Assembly: GCF_009935865.1 (NCBI RefSeq)
Contig: NZ_QWEL01000016.1
Coordinates: forward strand, 1 to 64,000
Direction of reading: 5' to 3'
From: Odoribacter sp. Z80
GTDB lineage: Bacteria > Bacteroidota > Bacteroidia > Bacteroidales > Marinifilaceae
DNA: 64,000 bases
The position numbers and the translations under genes are program-made. Every line of letters starts with the position of its first letter. The stretch's first letter is position 1. The notes beneath the pieces are model-generated. The model did not search any database, was not told where the DNA came from, and worked only from the letters and a program-made list of their open reading frames with translations. Shown piece after piece: positions 14,469-23,412 of this stretch.

Positions 14469-15737
14469 TCACACTCCGGTATTTCCTAAAGCCTTTGCAT
14501 AAGCAGCCAATGCCACCTTATACTGATAATTTACAGAAACCACATTCGTATAAGCCTGCAACCAGCTCACCTGAGCCGATAATACGTCCAGGATCGGAAG
14601 TTTACCTTCATTATAGCTAAAAGTATTCAATATCAGAGTCTCTTTAGCTATATCCAAAGAAGAATATACAATCTCCAGCTTCTTTGCCGTCTCAGTGACA
14701 TTCACCCAAGCATGACTTAACTCCTCACTCACCCGGTCCTTTAACTGGCTGCGCTCCAATTCCCGCATCTCTTCCTGGCTACGTCCCAGTCTCACCTCCT
14801 GACGCATTTTTCCCCAATGAAATACGGGAATGTTAATTTGGGCAAAAGCTGTGGTAGCCCATTTGGCCTTCCCATCCACATTGATCAAAGTCGTACCATA
14901 TTTTTCCTTTACTCCAACCACCAATTGAGGCAAAAACTGGGAACGGGCCAAGTCAGTCTGCAATTTAGCCATTTCAATATTCATAATAGCCGTCTGATAA
15001 TCCGCCCTTCTCTCCAGAGCTTTATCCAAACCCTCCTCTTTCGGACCCCAAATTACCGACTGAATCGAATCAGTCAATACCACTTCATGGTCCGGTTCAC
15101 TCCCCATCATAATATTCATGGCCTGTAAAGCTATTTTATAATTAGTAGAATTCGTATTCAGTTGCAACTCCGCTTCTTTCAGACGATTCTGTACCATCAG
15201 CACGTCGGTTTTACTAATAGCTCCTTCAACAAAACGCTTATTCACAATCGAGTACAACTCGTTAACTAACTTCACATACTGCCCCGACAATTCATACAAA
15301 TCCCGGTTAGCAACCACAGCCCAGTAACTCAGGTCCGCCGCATACACAATATTATCTATCGTATGTTCCACACCCAATTGAGCAATCGCATGCTGTAATC
15401 TACCTACATCATACTGTTTACGGACAGCACTGCCGGAATACACATTCTGCACCAGACCGGCCTCTATTCCGTAATTATCATGTTTGAGGTCAGCTCCCGG
15501 AAGAAATTCTACCTCCTCCACCTGATAGGAATAATTGCCATTAACATCCAGTTTCGGGAAAAAATCGGTCTTCACACTTTTCAAGGAATACAGGGCGCTG
15601 TTTACCGCCTGACGAGACATCTGAATATCCTGATTATATTCCAATACCCGGTTTCTGTATTGTTCCACGGACAATGTCTGGGCTGTCAGCATACCCGCAA
15701 AAAACATTGCCCCTGTCATTAAAAATATCTTTTTCAT
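14469..15737 (-). CDS. TolC-family outer membrane efflux protein
   Basis: A 422-residue protein, the usual size for the OEP/TolC family. I chose the ATG at 15737 because it opens a good signal peptide (MKKIFLMTGAMFFAGMLTAQ); a longer frame starting at a GTG at 15758 would only add an N-terminal tail. The mature part has two internally similar halves rich in long alpha-helices and Ala/Gln/Leu, with periodic Y-A-L and Q-L-A-R-SQFLPQL stretches, as in channel-tunnel proteins. It should form the outer-membrane duct for the RND pump encoded immediately upstream (24-bp gap). Third gene of the efflux operon. Confidence 0.93.
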   Translation of the reverse strand: MKKIFLMTGAMFFAGMLTAQTLSVEQYRNRVLEYNQDIQMSRQAVNSALYSLKSVKTDFFPKLDVNGNYSYQVEEVEFLPGADLKHDNYGIEAGLVQNVYSGSAVRKQYDVGRLQHAIAQLGVEHTIDNIVYAADLSYWAVVANRDLYELSGQYVKLVNELYSIVNKRFVEGAISKTDVLMVQNRLKEAELQLNTNSTNYKIALQAMNIMMGSEPDHEVVLTDSIQSVIWGPKEEGLDKALERRADYQTAIMNIEMAKLQTDLARSQFLPQLVVGVKEKYGTTLINVDGKAKWATTAFAQINIPVFHWGKMRQEVRLGRSQEEMRELERSQLKDRVSEELSHAWVNVTETAKKLEIVYSSLDIAKETLILNTFSYNEGKLPILDVLSAQVSWLQAYTNVVSVNYQYKVALAAYAKALGNTGV

Positions 15738-15761
15738 AAACCCATTATATTTATCCACCTT

Positions 15762-18700
15762 TTACTCATCTATTGTCTCCTCTGTCCGGTCCGTCACTTT
15801 TACCCTGAACAATAAACTGTACGTAACAGGCAATACAAAAATAGTCAACAAACTGGCCACCAGCAGCCCCCCCATGATACAAGCGGCCATCCCCCCGAAC
15901 ATGGCATCAAACAACAACGGCAACATACCCAGGATAGTCGTACCCGAAGCCATAGATACGGGAACGATTCTCGACTTTGTAGCCTCTATGATAGCCTCAA
16001 GGCGCGGAGTTCCTTTTGCTTCTTCAATACCAATCTGATCCACCAACACAATGGCATTCTTAATATTCATCCCTATCAGTCCCAATACTCCCAAAATAGC
16101 AAAGAAATCAAGCATCTTGCCCGTAACGGCCAGCCCAAAAACCACTCCGATAAATATCAACGGAACCATCAACAGAATAATGGTCGGTTTTCGGTAAGTC
16201 CTGAACAAAAACAACAACACAACAAACATCAGAATAAAAGTCAACGGTAAATTAGCAGCCATAGCACTGTTTGATTCTTCCTGAGTTTCATCTTCCCCGA
16301 ATATTTTCATCCGATACCCCTGCGGCACAGCAACCTCATCCTGTACCATCCGTTTCATTTGCGAAAAAGCAGCCATTGTATTAGCCCCCCTCTTAGAATC
16401 ACACTGAGCCATCATTACCTTCTCCCGGTTATAACGCTTGACTACATTGTAATTATAATTAAAAGCAAAACTGTCAACCACCTGAGCCAGAGGTACAGCA
16501 TAGCCCGATTGGGAAAAAACAGGCAACGTCCGCATATTGTCAATATCAGAAGATGCTATATTGTCTTCTTTCAACAAAATCGGCATAAACAAATCTTTTT
16601 CCCGATAATCCCCGATAGGCAAACCGTTAGTGGCAATCTTCAAAGCATAAGCAACTGCCTGTCGGGTGATACCCAGACGCTGACCGCGTTCCTGAGAATA
16701 AACCGGTTCCCATATCGGTACCTTATTCCCCCAACTATTTTTTATATCGGTTACCATATCACATTTTCTCATCACAGCCATCGCTTTCTCCGTAAGCATT
16801 GTCAAAGTATCGATATTGTCCCCGATAAAACCAAACTCAATATTAGCTTCCACGGCCGGCGACAATTTAAACAGAGAAGAGCGAATCAATATATTGGGAT
16901 AATTCTCCCGCACATATTCATTCAGACGGGATTCTACTGCAGCAGTATATTTTTTATCCTTCACCTCCACCAACAGATTCCCAAAGTTGGACTTCGGCCC
17001 GAAAGAAGTACTGGCCAGATAATAACGCAAAGGAGAACTACCATAAGTGCCTGAAACATTCACCACTTCTTCCTGCTGCATCAGAAAATCTTCAATCTGT
17101 CCCATATCCCGTTCCGTTTCACGAATACTGTATCCTTCCGGCAAAAAACAATCGGCCCGGAAATAGGGTTTATCCATATTCGGAAAGAAATTCTGCGGCA
17201 ACGCCCCCATGACCACCAACGACAACATAAAAAGTCCGATCATGACTACCAAAGTCGTGACTTTGTAACGGATCAGGAAACGCAGCAAACGTCCGAATTT
17301 ATGATAAAAAGGTTTATCGTATGGGTCTGCACAGGCTTCTCCGTTTCCTTGTTTCAGAATAAAATTCCCGAAAACAGTTGTCTGGGTCAATGCCAATACC
17401 CAGCTCAATAAAAGAGATACCGCCAAAACAATAAACAAGGGCTTGACCATTTCAGCCACAGACGACTGGGCCAGATACAACGGCAAAAACGAAAATACAG
17501 CTATCATAGTAGCTCCGAGCAATCCCCATTGCGGAACCGTTGCTCCGTCTATCAAGGCTTGCCTGCGCCGTACACCGCGCTGGATAGCCACCTGAGCATT
17601 ATCCGTCACCACAATAGCATTGTCAACCAACATCCCCATGGCAATAATAAACGCAGCCAGGGAAGTCCGGTTCAGCCCCACCCCCATAAACTGCATAATC
17701 AATAATGTCCCGCCGATACAGAAAACCAAGGAACTGCCTATCAACAAGCCAGCCCGGACTCCCATCACCAACAGGATAATCAGGATAACGATAAACACCG
17801 ATTCTATCAGATTCAGAATAAATCCATTGTTCGCCTCCCTCGCAATCTGGTCCTCCGGATAAAGGGTGACCATCTCAATACCCACAGGCATCTGTTCTTC
17901 AAGCCGTGCCAACTTCAGGCGCACCGCCTCGCCAGCCTTCACCACATCATAATCCGGAGCGGTAGAAACGCCTATCCCGATTGCTTTCTTCCCATTTACC
18001 CGAATCAGCGTACCGGGCGGTTCAAGATATCCTTTCTCTATCATGGCAATATCCCCCAACCGCACCTGCTGACCGGTCTCCGTTGAAATCAACTGGTTCT
18101 TTATATCGGTCAGATTCTTGTAAGTTCCCTCGGCTAAAATTTTTAACTGAATACTACCAGCTCTTTTTTCCCCGGTATTAATCAGAGAATTCTGCGCCTT
18201 TATGGTCTGCATCAGATTATTCAGATTGATACCTGAATTAGCCAGTTTTGACATGGATATAAAGACATTCACTACCTCAGTCTGCTCACCAAACAACGCA
18301 ACCTTTTGCACCCCTTCTATGGTCACCAGTTCAGTCTTGAGGCGCTGTCCCCAATCCCTCAGGTCGCGGTAAGTAAAGCCTTCATCTGCCGTTAATGAAA
18401 AATAAATCCCGAAAACATCCCCGAAGTCATCCGATACCTTAATGGTAGAAGCTCCCTGAGGCAACTGGGATTGTACATTCAGCACCTTACGCCTTAACTC
18501 ATCCCACATCTGGGGCATTTCTTCCGGAGGTGTAGCAGGGCTCAACTCTATATTAATCTTGGACATCCCATAATAAGAATCAGATTTTATCTTATAAACC
18601 CTGCGCATAGACTGGATTTCCCGTTCAATGGGTTCCGTAATCAGTTCTTCCACCTCTTTCGGAGAAGCTCCGGGATATTGTGTAATCAATACGGCGGTTT

Positions 18701-18827
18701 TTATTACAAAAGGCGAATCTTCTTTCTTCCCTAAAGATCCGAATGACAATACTCCTCCTATCAGCATCACTGCCAGGAAAAAATAAATCACTTTCGGATT
18801 ATCCAATGAATATTTGGCTATATTCAT
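15762..18827 (-). CDS. RND efflux transporter, inner-membrane permease
   Basis: A 1021-residue protein with the two-fold RND layout: helix 1, a large periplasmic loop, helices 2-6, helix 7, a second large loop, helices 8-12. Conserved pieces include the first-loop pattern PGASPKEVEELITEPIE, helix-4 GMLVDNAIVVTDNAQVAIQ with the proton-relay aspartate, and a C-terminal GLIGMNIKNAIVLVDQIG segment. Length and motifs fit the acriflavine-resistance (HAE-like) branch rather than the metal pumps, but the substrate cannot be told. It is the second gene of the operon, 13 bp after the adaptor gene. A drug or bile-salt role is only a guess. Confidence 0.93.
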   Translation of the reverse strand: MNIAKYSLDNPKVIYFFLAVMLIGGVLSFGSLGKKEDSPFVIKTAVLITQYPGASPKEVEELITEPIEREIQSMRRVYKIKSDSYYGMSKINIELSPATPPEEMPQMWDELRRKVLNVQSQLPQGASTIKVSDDFGDVFGIYFSLTADEGFTYRDLRDWGQRLKTELVTIEGVQKVALFGEQTEVVNVFISMSKLANSGINLNNLMQTIKAQNSLINTGEKRAGSIQLKILAEGTYKNLTDIKNQLISTETGQQVRLGDIAMIEKGYLEPPGTLIRVNGKKAIGIGVSTAPDYDVVKAGEAVRLKLARLEEQMPVGIEMVTLYPEDQIAREANNGFILNLIESVFIVILIILLVMGVRAGLLIGSSLVFCIGGTLLIMQFMGVGLNRTSLAAFIIAMGMLVDNAIVVTDNAQVAIQRGVRRRQALIDGATVPQWGLLGATMIAVFSFLPLYLAQSSVAEMVKPLFIVLAVSLLLSWVLALTQTTVFGNFILKQGNGEACADPYDKPFYHKFGRLLRFLIRYKVTTLVVMIGLFMLSLVVMGALPQNFFPNMDKPYFRADCFLPEGYSIRETERDMGQIEDFLMQQEEVVNVSGTYGSSPLRYYLASTSFGPKSNFGNLLVEVKDKKYTAAVESRLNEYVRENYPNILIRSSLFKLSPAVEANIEFGFIGDNIDTLTMLTEKAMAVMRKCDMVTDIKNSWGNKVPIWEPVYSQERGQRLGITRQAVAYALKIATNGLPIGDYREKDLFMPILLKEDNIASSDIDNMRTLPVFSQSGYAVPLAQVVDSFAFNYNYNVVKRYNREKVMMAQCDSKRGANTMAAFSQMKRMVQDEVAVPQGYRMKIFGEDETQEESNSAMAANLPLTFILMFVVLLFLFRTYRKPTIILLMVPLIFIGVVFGLAVTGKMLDFFAILGVLGLIGMNIKNAIVLVDQIGIEEAKGTPRLEAIIEATKSRIVPVSMASGTTILGMLPLLFDAMFGGMAACIMGGLLVASLLTIFVLPVTYSLLFRVKVTDRTEETIDE

Positions 18828-18840
18828 GTGCTTATTTATT

Positions 18841-19893
18841 TTAATTTTTAACGACAGAAACTTTCTGACCTTCTGTGATATAATTCACACCAGCCACTAC
18901 AATCACATCATCTGCTGACAAACCGGTATGAATCTGAACACGGTCTGTTCCAAACAATTGTTCCGTCACAACCTTCTGACGTCTGACCGTATTTTCCGTA
19001 CCATTATACAACCATACCGAAGTTTCTCCTGTCTTCAAATCCTCAAAAACCGCACTCAACGGTACAGAGTATCCCTCCCCGGACAGATTGGCTATGCTCA
19101 ACATCACTTTACAAGAAAACCCGGGATAAACCTGATATTTCTCCCGGTTAAAAGCACTGTCAGTAATAGCCAGACGAACAGGAATACCGCTTCCGTCCGG
19201 AGAAGCATCCACAAATTCCTTTACCTGAGCATGAAACCATTTTCCCTTGTAAGTATCAAACTCCACAGCTACCTGCATTTTTTCCCTTGTCAACCGTACA
19301 TTTGTCTCCGGAAGAATAAAACTAACCTCCAACTTATCCGGATTCACTAATTTTATAATCGGTTCACCCGGCTGCACCTTTTGATAATTCTCCACATACT
19401 TTTCTTCCACAAACCCTTCGAAAGGAGCTTTTAATTTGGTATCTGTCAAGGTATTCTGGGAAGTTTCATAAGCAGATTTCGCTTTCACGTAATTGGCTTC
19501 GGCAATCTCATAATCCTGCTTTGAAATGGCTTGCATAGCCAAGAGCTTTTTATTACGCTCCATCTGGGATTTACTGGTTATATAAGCCGCCTTATTGGCT
19601 TCATACTGCAAATTATAATCCAAAGGGTCTACCACCGCCACCACTTCACCTTTTTTCACCTTCTGGCCGGCATCTACATTCATTTCAATAAGCGGTCCTG
19701 CAACCTTAAAGGCCAGTTTGCTATATTCTTCTGCTTCCACAATTCCCGTATACATCTTCTGCATAGCACCCAAGGCCTGAACTTTTATCACCCTTACCGG
19801 ACGGATAATTTCCTGATAACCTGTTTTCTTTCCCCCGCAAGAAATCCCTAAGACCACACATAAACCTGAAAAAATAATTAATTTTAATTTCAT
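18841..19893 (-). CDS. RND efflux periplasmic adaptor (membrane fusion protein), lipoprotein
   Basis: A 350-residue protein with a lipoprotein signal (FSGLCVVLGISC, lipobox LGISC). The mature part contains the first half of a lipoyl-like domain (VDAGQKVKKGEVVAVVDP), a helical hairpin at about residues 90-150 rich in K, A and Q, the second lipoyl half (LKAPFEGFVEEKYVENYQKVQPGEPI), and beta-barrel and membrane-proximal domains. This order is standard for HlyD/AcrA-type adaptors. It is the first gene of the efflux operon and should link the permease to the TolC-type channel. A perfect palindrome 100 bp upstream could be an operator. Confidence 0.93.
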   Translation of the reverse strand: MKLKLIIFSGLCVVLGISCGGKKTGYQEIIRPVRVIKVQALGAMQKMYTGIVEAEEYSKLAFKVAGPLIEMNVDAGQKVKKGEVVAVVDPLDYNLQYEANKAAYITSKSQMERNKKLLAMQAISKQDYEIAEANYVKAKSAYETSQNTLTDTKLKAPFEGFVEEKYVENYQKVQPGEPIIKLVNPDKLEVSFILPETNVRLTREKMQVAVEFDTYKGKWFHAQVKEFVDASPDGSGIPVRLAITDSAFNREKYQVYPGFSCKVMLSIANLSGEGYSVPLSAVFEDLKTGETSVWLYNGTENTVRRQKVVTEQLFGTDRVQIHTGLSADDVIVVAGVNYITEGQKVSVVKN

Positions 19894-19992
19894 GAGAGAT
19901 TTATTAATTCTAACTTTATTTTATTCCCGTATACATTTACGCCTCCTTCTACAAAAGACAAGCCAAAAGAATAGTCATAAAGTTAAAAAACG

Positions 19993-20010
19993 TTTCTTTA
20001 TCTAAAGAAA
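19993..20010. promoter_or_regulatory. candidate operator upstream of the RND operon
   Basis: TTTCTTTA-TC-TAAAGAAA is a perfect inverted repeat with 8-bp arms and a 2-base spacer, 100 bp before the adaptor ATG at 19893. Dyad sites of this kind often bind dimeric repressors, but no regulator gene adjoins it. Confidence 0.35.
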
Positions 20011-20012
20011 AT

Positions 20013-20049
20013 CAATTCCGTCAAAATCATCTTGTGTTTTTACGGAATT
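20013..20049 (-). terminator. hairpin after the GldFG gene
   Basis: AATTCCGTCAAAA (20013-20025) and TTTTTACGGAATT (20037-20049) pair with one mismatch. It lies downstream of the minus-strand gldFG stop (20116) and is followed on that strand by a T-rich stretch, so it is a plausible terminator. Confidence 0.45.
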
Positions 20050-20115
20050 TTAATCAAAAAGTTCAGAAAAAACAGGCATTTATCGGACGACGAAATACCC
20101 TGAAAATATCAAAAC

Positions 20116-22515
20116 CTATTTTCTTCCCGGTGCCATTTTATTCTTACGTCTCCACGCAAAAATTCCTCCGGCTAATACAACGATAAACAAAGGAAGTAAC
20201 AAATTAACCATCTCCCATTTCCGGCGCTCGGCCTTCAAAAGAGTTTTATTCAGAAGATATAAATCCAGATGCCGGCCCCGCAACTGCATCCACCCCTCGT
20301 CATCACACAACCAATTCACACAATTCAGGATAAAATCCCGGTTTCCGTACATCTGGCCGCTATACTCATCATACCCGAGAGGCAGAGCCGTCGCATTTTC
20401 TCTGACACCCCGCACTTTATTCCGGATAATATCTCCGTCGGCAATGAAAACCATCCGGTTATAATCACTCTCAGAACGGAAATCAACATCCACAATCCCC
20501 GGCCTATTGCGATATTGAAACAAAGAAGAGAAATTTCCCTCTACAGCAACAGCCACCGGAACAAACTGCCGGTTGAACTTTTCAGGCGACATTCTCTCTT
20601 CCGTAATCTGCAAAGTCACAGGACACGGAGTCTTCAACAAAGCAGCATACCGGGAAGTCGACAACAAAACCGTTTTTTTTAATTTCTCATTCCCTCCAAC
20701 GGTATCTACGCTATTGGCATAATCCGCTCTCACCGGATGAACACCCGCCGTAACAGGATGACGCTGCTGCCAGGGCATCAGCAAAGGAGAATAGTACCAA
20801 CTCCCGGGATGATACTCTGCCTGACCTTCATGCACTCCCGTCACCACCGGAATAAGTACGCAATTCCCATCCAAAACCAAATCCGGATTTATTCTCACCC
20901 CAAAGCGAAACAATAAATCCTCAATATTCAATGGACGATAGACCGCCGCAACACTCTCCTGAATCTTGAGCGCTTCTTCTTCCACCTCCACCTCATCTAT
21001 ACACCATAATACCCGCCCCCCATGCATCACAAACTGATCCACAATAAACTTATCCTTTTCCGAAAAATCTTTCACAGGACGGGCAATAATCAAAGCAGCA
21101 TAACGATTCAGGTCAGCTGCCAGAGAATCAGCCTCAACAAAATCCACCCGATAATAATAGGACAATGTATTGGCAATATCCTTCACTTCCGGATAGGGCA
21201 ACTCTCCATGTCCGCTCAGAAACGCCACGGATTTTACCTCCTTACGCATCAACAGGCGGATCGCACGGGTAAGCTCATATTCCAAAGCTTCTATGGAATG
21301 ATTGATATTCTGCTCGGCACTTTGTCCCGGAACATTCTGCAGTAATTCCACACTAACCTCCGTCTGATGGTCGTACACCAATAAACCGGGAAAAATATAT
21401 TGTTGGGAAAGAGTTTCATCCTCCGTACGACGATTCAGACTAACCGGCTGAATGCCCCGGTCAGCCAAATACTTTACCAGAGCTTTCTTCTCTTCTATAT
21501 CCGAAATTTCAGCAGGATCTATGATATCATACCGGAAATTTCCACCGGAAATACGCCTGAATTCCTCCACCATCCGGGTCAAAGCATATTGAAGTTTCTG
21601 CATCCCGGGAGGAAGAGACCCCGCTAAAAAAATATCCAGATGAATGGGACGGTCAACTTTTTCCAGCAATTGCCGGGTATTCTCCGATAAAGTATAACGT
21701 TTATCATTCGTAATATCCATGCGCCAGTACATCCGGGTACAGCACAGATTCAACAACACAAAACCAACAACCGGCAAAAACCACTTTAAACGGGTTCCTT
21801 TAAATTTTTTGACCGTAAACCACAGGAACAGTCCTATCAAAGAAAGGAAATACACCCCATCACTCCAGGCAAGTACCCCCCGGGACATCGGCTCATAATG
21901 ATACTCTATCCCCCAAAAGCAAATCGCATTCTGATAATCGGCAAACGCCGGAATCTCCCCGAAATAATCCAATCCAGCATAACATACAAAAGCGGCCACT
22001 AAGGCATAAAGGAAAGCCACCACCTGATTCTCCGTCAGAGCGGAAGCCCATACTCCGGCAGCCACATATACCCCCGACAAAAACAAAAGTCCAAAATAAG
22101 AACCGATGATTCCGCCCCAATCCACATGTCCGGCAGGGAAAGCCAGCATTCCCAGCGTAACCGGATAAACCAAAGTCGGCAAGATAGAAAAAATAACCAG
22201 CAGCAAGCCGGCAAAATATTTTGCCAGTACAATCTTCCAAACCGAAACCGGACGGGTCAAAAGTAAATCCAAAGTCCCGGTCCGCCGCTCTTCAGCAAAC
22301 AACCGCATACAAAGCGCTGGCACCAGAAACAAATACAAAACAGGAGCCAAAGAGAAAAAAGGTTGCAAATCGGCCAATCCGCTATCCAATATGTTGTAAT
22401 TGCCCGGAACAACCCATAAAAACAGGCCATTGGCTACTAAAAAGAAAATCAAAACAACATAACCGGACAAAGAAGCAAAAAAACTTTTTAATTCCTTTCT
22501 GATCAACTCTACCAT
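20116..22515 (-). CDS. GldF-GldG fusion protein (ABC transporter permease plus GldG-like domain)
   Basis: A 799-residue protein that joins two families normally encoded separately. Residues 1 to about 240 are an ABC-2 permease of the GldF type with six helices and the RLFAEERRTGTLDLLLTRPVS motif. From about residue 250 it is GldG-like: a membrane helix, then WRMDITNDKRYTLSENTRQLL, a large periplasmic domain with VAFLSGHGELPYPEV, and a C-terminal helix (LLLPLFIVVLAGGIFAW) followed by a basic tail. In gliding Bacteroidetes GldA, GldF and GldG form an ABC transporter. Fused forms in non-gliding gut species probably have another envelope role. The ATPase gene is not in the window. Confidence 0.88.
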   Translation of the reverse strand: MVELIRKELKSFFASLSGYVVLIFFLVANGLFLWVVPGNYNILDSGLADLQPFFSLAPVLYLFLVPALCMRLFAEERRTGTLDLLLTRPVSVWKIVLAKYFAGLLLVIFSILPTLVYPVTLGMLAFPAGHVDWGGIIGSYFGLLFLSGVYVAAGVWASALTENQVVAFLYALVAAFVCYAGLDYFGEIPAFADYQNAICFWGIEYHYEPMSRGVLAWSDGVYFLSLIGLFLWFTVKKFKGTRLKWFLPVVGFVLLNLCCTRMYWRMDITNDKRYTLSENTRQLLEKVDRPIHLDIFLAGSLPPGMQKLQYALTRMVEEFRRISGGNFRYDIIDPAEISDIEEKKALVKYLADRGIQPVSLNRRTEDETLSQQYIFPGLLVYDHQTEVSVELLQNVPGQSAEQNINHSIEALEYELTRAIRLLMRKEVKSVAFLSGHGELPYPEVKDIANTLSYYYRVDFVEADSLAADLNRYAALIIARPVKDFSEKDKFIVDQFVMHGGRVLWCIDEVEVEEEALKIQESVAAVYRPLNIEDLLFRFGVRINPDLVLDGNCVLIPVVTGVHEGQAEYHPGSWYYSPLLMPWQQRHPVTAGVHPVRADYANSVDTVGGNEKLKKTVLLSTSRYAALLKTPCPVTLQITEERMSPEKFNRQFVPVAVAVEGNFSSLFQYRNRPGIVDVDFRSESDYNRMVFIADGDIIRNKVRGVRENATALPLGYDEYSGQMYGNRDFILNCVNWLCDDEGWMQLRGRHLDLYLLNKTLLKAERRKWEMVNLLLPLFIVVLAGGIFAWRRKNKMAPGRK

Positions 22516-22560
22516 ATCTTATACCTCCACTTAAACCGATTATCCCTTCCACTATCCAAA

Positions 22561-23340
22561 TCAATGAACAACCATACCCGAGCTTTTCAGCTTGATTTTT
22601 GTCAACACTTTTTTAGTATAAAGCGGAAAATCACTTTTCATCATCCAGTCGTAATACCCCTGCTGCTCTCTCAATACTTTTTCTACCGGAATTCCTTTGT
22701 TTTTCCCGAAATTAAATACCTCCACTCCTTTCTCATCGTAAATGATAAAACCTGCAAAGTCAACGTTTTTATTCTGGGCAGAAAATTCACTCAAAAACCC
22801 GATATTATTCTCCAGTTTGTCCCCGTATTTGTCCAGCTGAGCCTTCAATACCTCATAGGTTGCCATCGTATCGGCAGCCGCAGTATGGGCATCTTCCAGA
22901 CATTTACCGCAATAAAAATGATAGGCTGCAGATAGGGTACGCTGCTCCATCTTATGAAAAATAGTCTGTACATCCACAAACTTCCGTTTGCTCATATCGA
23001 AATCTATACCAACACGCAAAAATTCCTCCGCCAGCAAAGGTATATCAAAACGATTCGAATTAAATCCCCCTAAATCACACCCTTCTATATAATGTGCCAA
23101 TTCCTTCGCCAGATTTTTAAAACTGGGACAATCCTTTACATCCTCATCATAAATCCCATGCACCTGGGATGCCTCCTCAGGGATATGCATCTCAGGATTC
23201 ACCCGGATGGTTTTTTGCTCCTCTTTTCCATTAGGAAACACTTTCAATACCGAAATTTCCACAATCCGGTCTTTGGCAATATTTACCCCTGTTGTCTCCA
23301 AATCAAAGAAAACAATGGGATTAGCTAAATTCAAATCCAT
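22561..23340 (-). CDS. DnaQ-like 3'-5' exonuclease (DEDDh)
   Basis: A 259-residue protein from the ATG at 23340; a longer frame uses a TTG at 23379 inside a hairpin and is unlikely. The exonuclease fold fills residues 8-180: Exo I FFDLETTG with the metal-binding D and E, Exo II FNSNRFDIPLLAEEF, Exo III HTAAADTMATYEV with the H and D. This is the DEDDh set of DNA polymerase III epsilon-type proofreading and repair exonucleases. The C-terminal 75 residues (FGKNKGIPVEKVLREQQGYYDWM) match the small DUF3820-like tail found in many Bacteroidetes homologues. It lies downstream of dnaN, the sliding clamp, and may be cotranscribed if the hairpin at 23361 is weak. Confidence 0.92.
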   Translation of the reverse strand: MDLNLANPIVFFDLETTGVNIAKDRIVEISVLKVFPNGKEEQKTIRVNPEMHIPEEASQVHGIYDEDVKDCPSFKNLAKELAHYIEGCDLGGFNSNRFDIPLLAEEFLRVGIDFDMSKRKFVDVQTIFHKMEQRTLSAAYHFYCGKCLEDAHTAAADTMATYEVLKAQLDKYGDKLENNIGFLSEFSAQNKNVDFAGFIIYDEKGVEVFNFGKNKGIPVEKVLREQQGYYDWMMKSDFPLYTKKVLTKIKLKSSGMVVH

Positions 23341-23360
23341 AATAACACCATATATTTTAA

Positions 23361-23386
23361 GAGTCGTCTGGCCTCCCAAACGACTC
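23361..23386 (-). terminator. hairpin between dnaN and the exonuclease gene
   Basis: GAGTCGTCTGG (23361-23371) pairs with CCAAACGACTC (23376-23386) with one mismatch and a CCTC loop. The following bases on the minus strand are TTAAAATATA, so it could be an attenuating terminator after dnaN. Confidence 0.5.
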
Positions 23387-23412
23387 CCTATTTTTATTCT
23401 TCCGACCAGGTA

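Noticed and set aside
16359-17054. 231-codon + strand frame
   Set aside because: Antisense to the RND permease, whose motifs are complete on the other strand.
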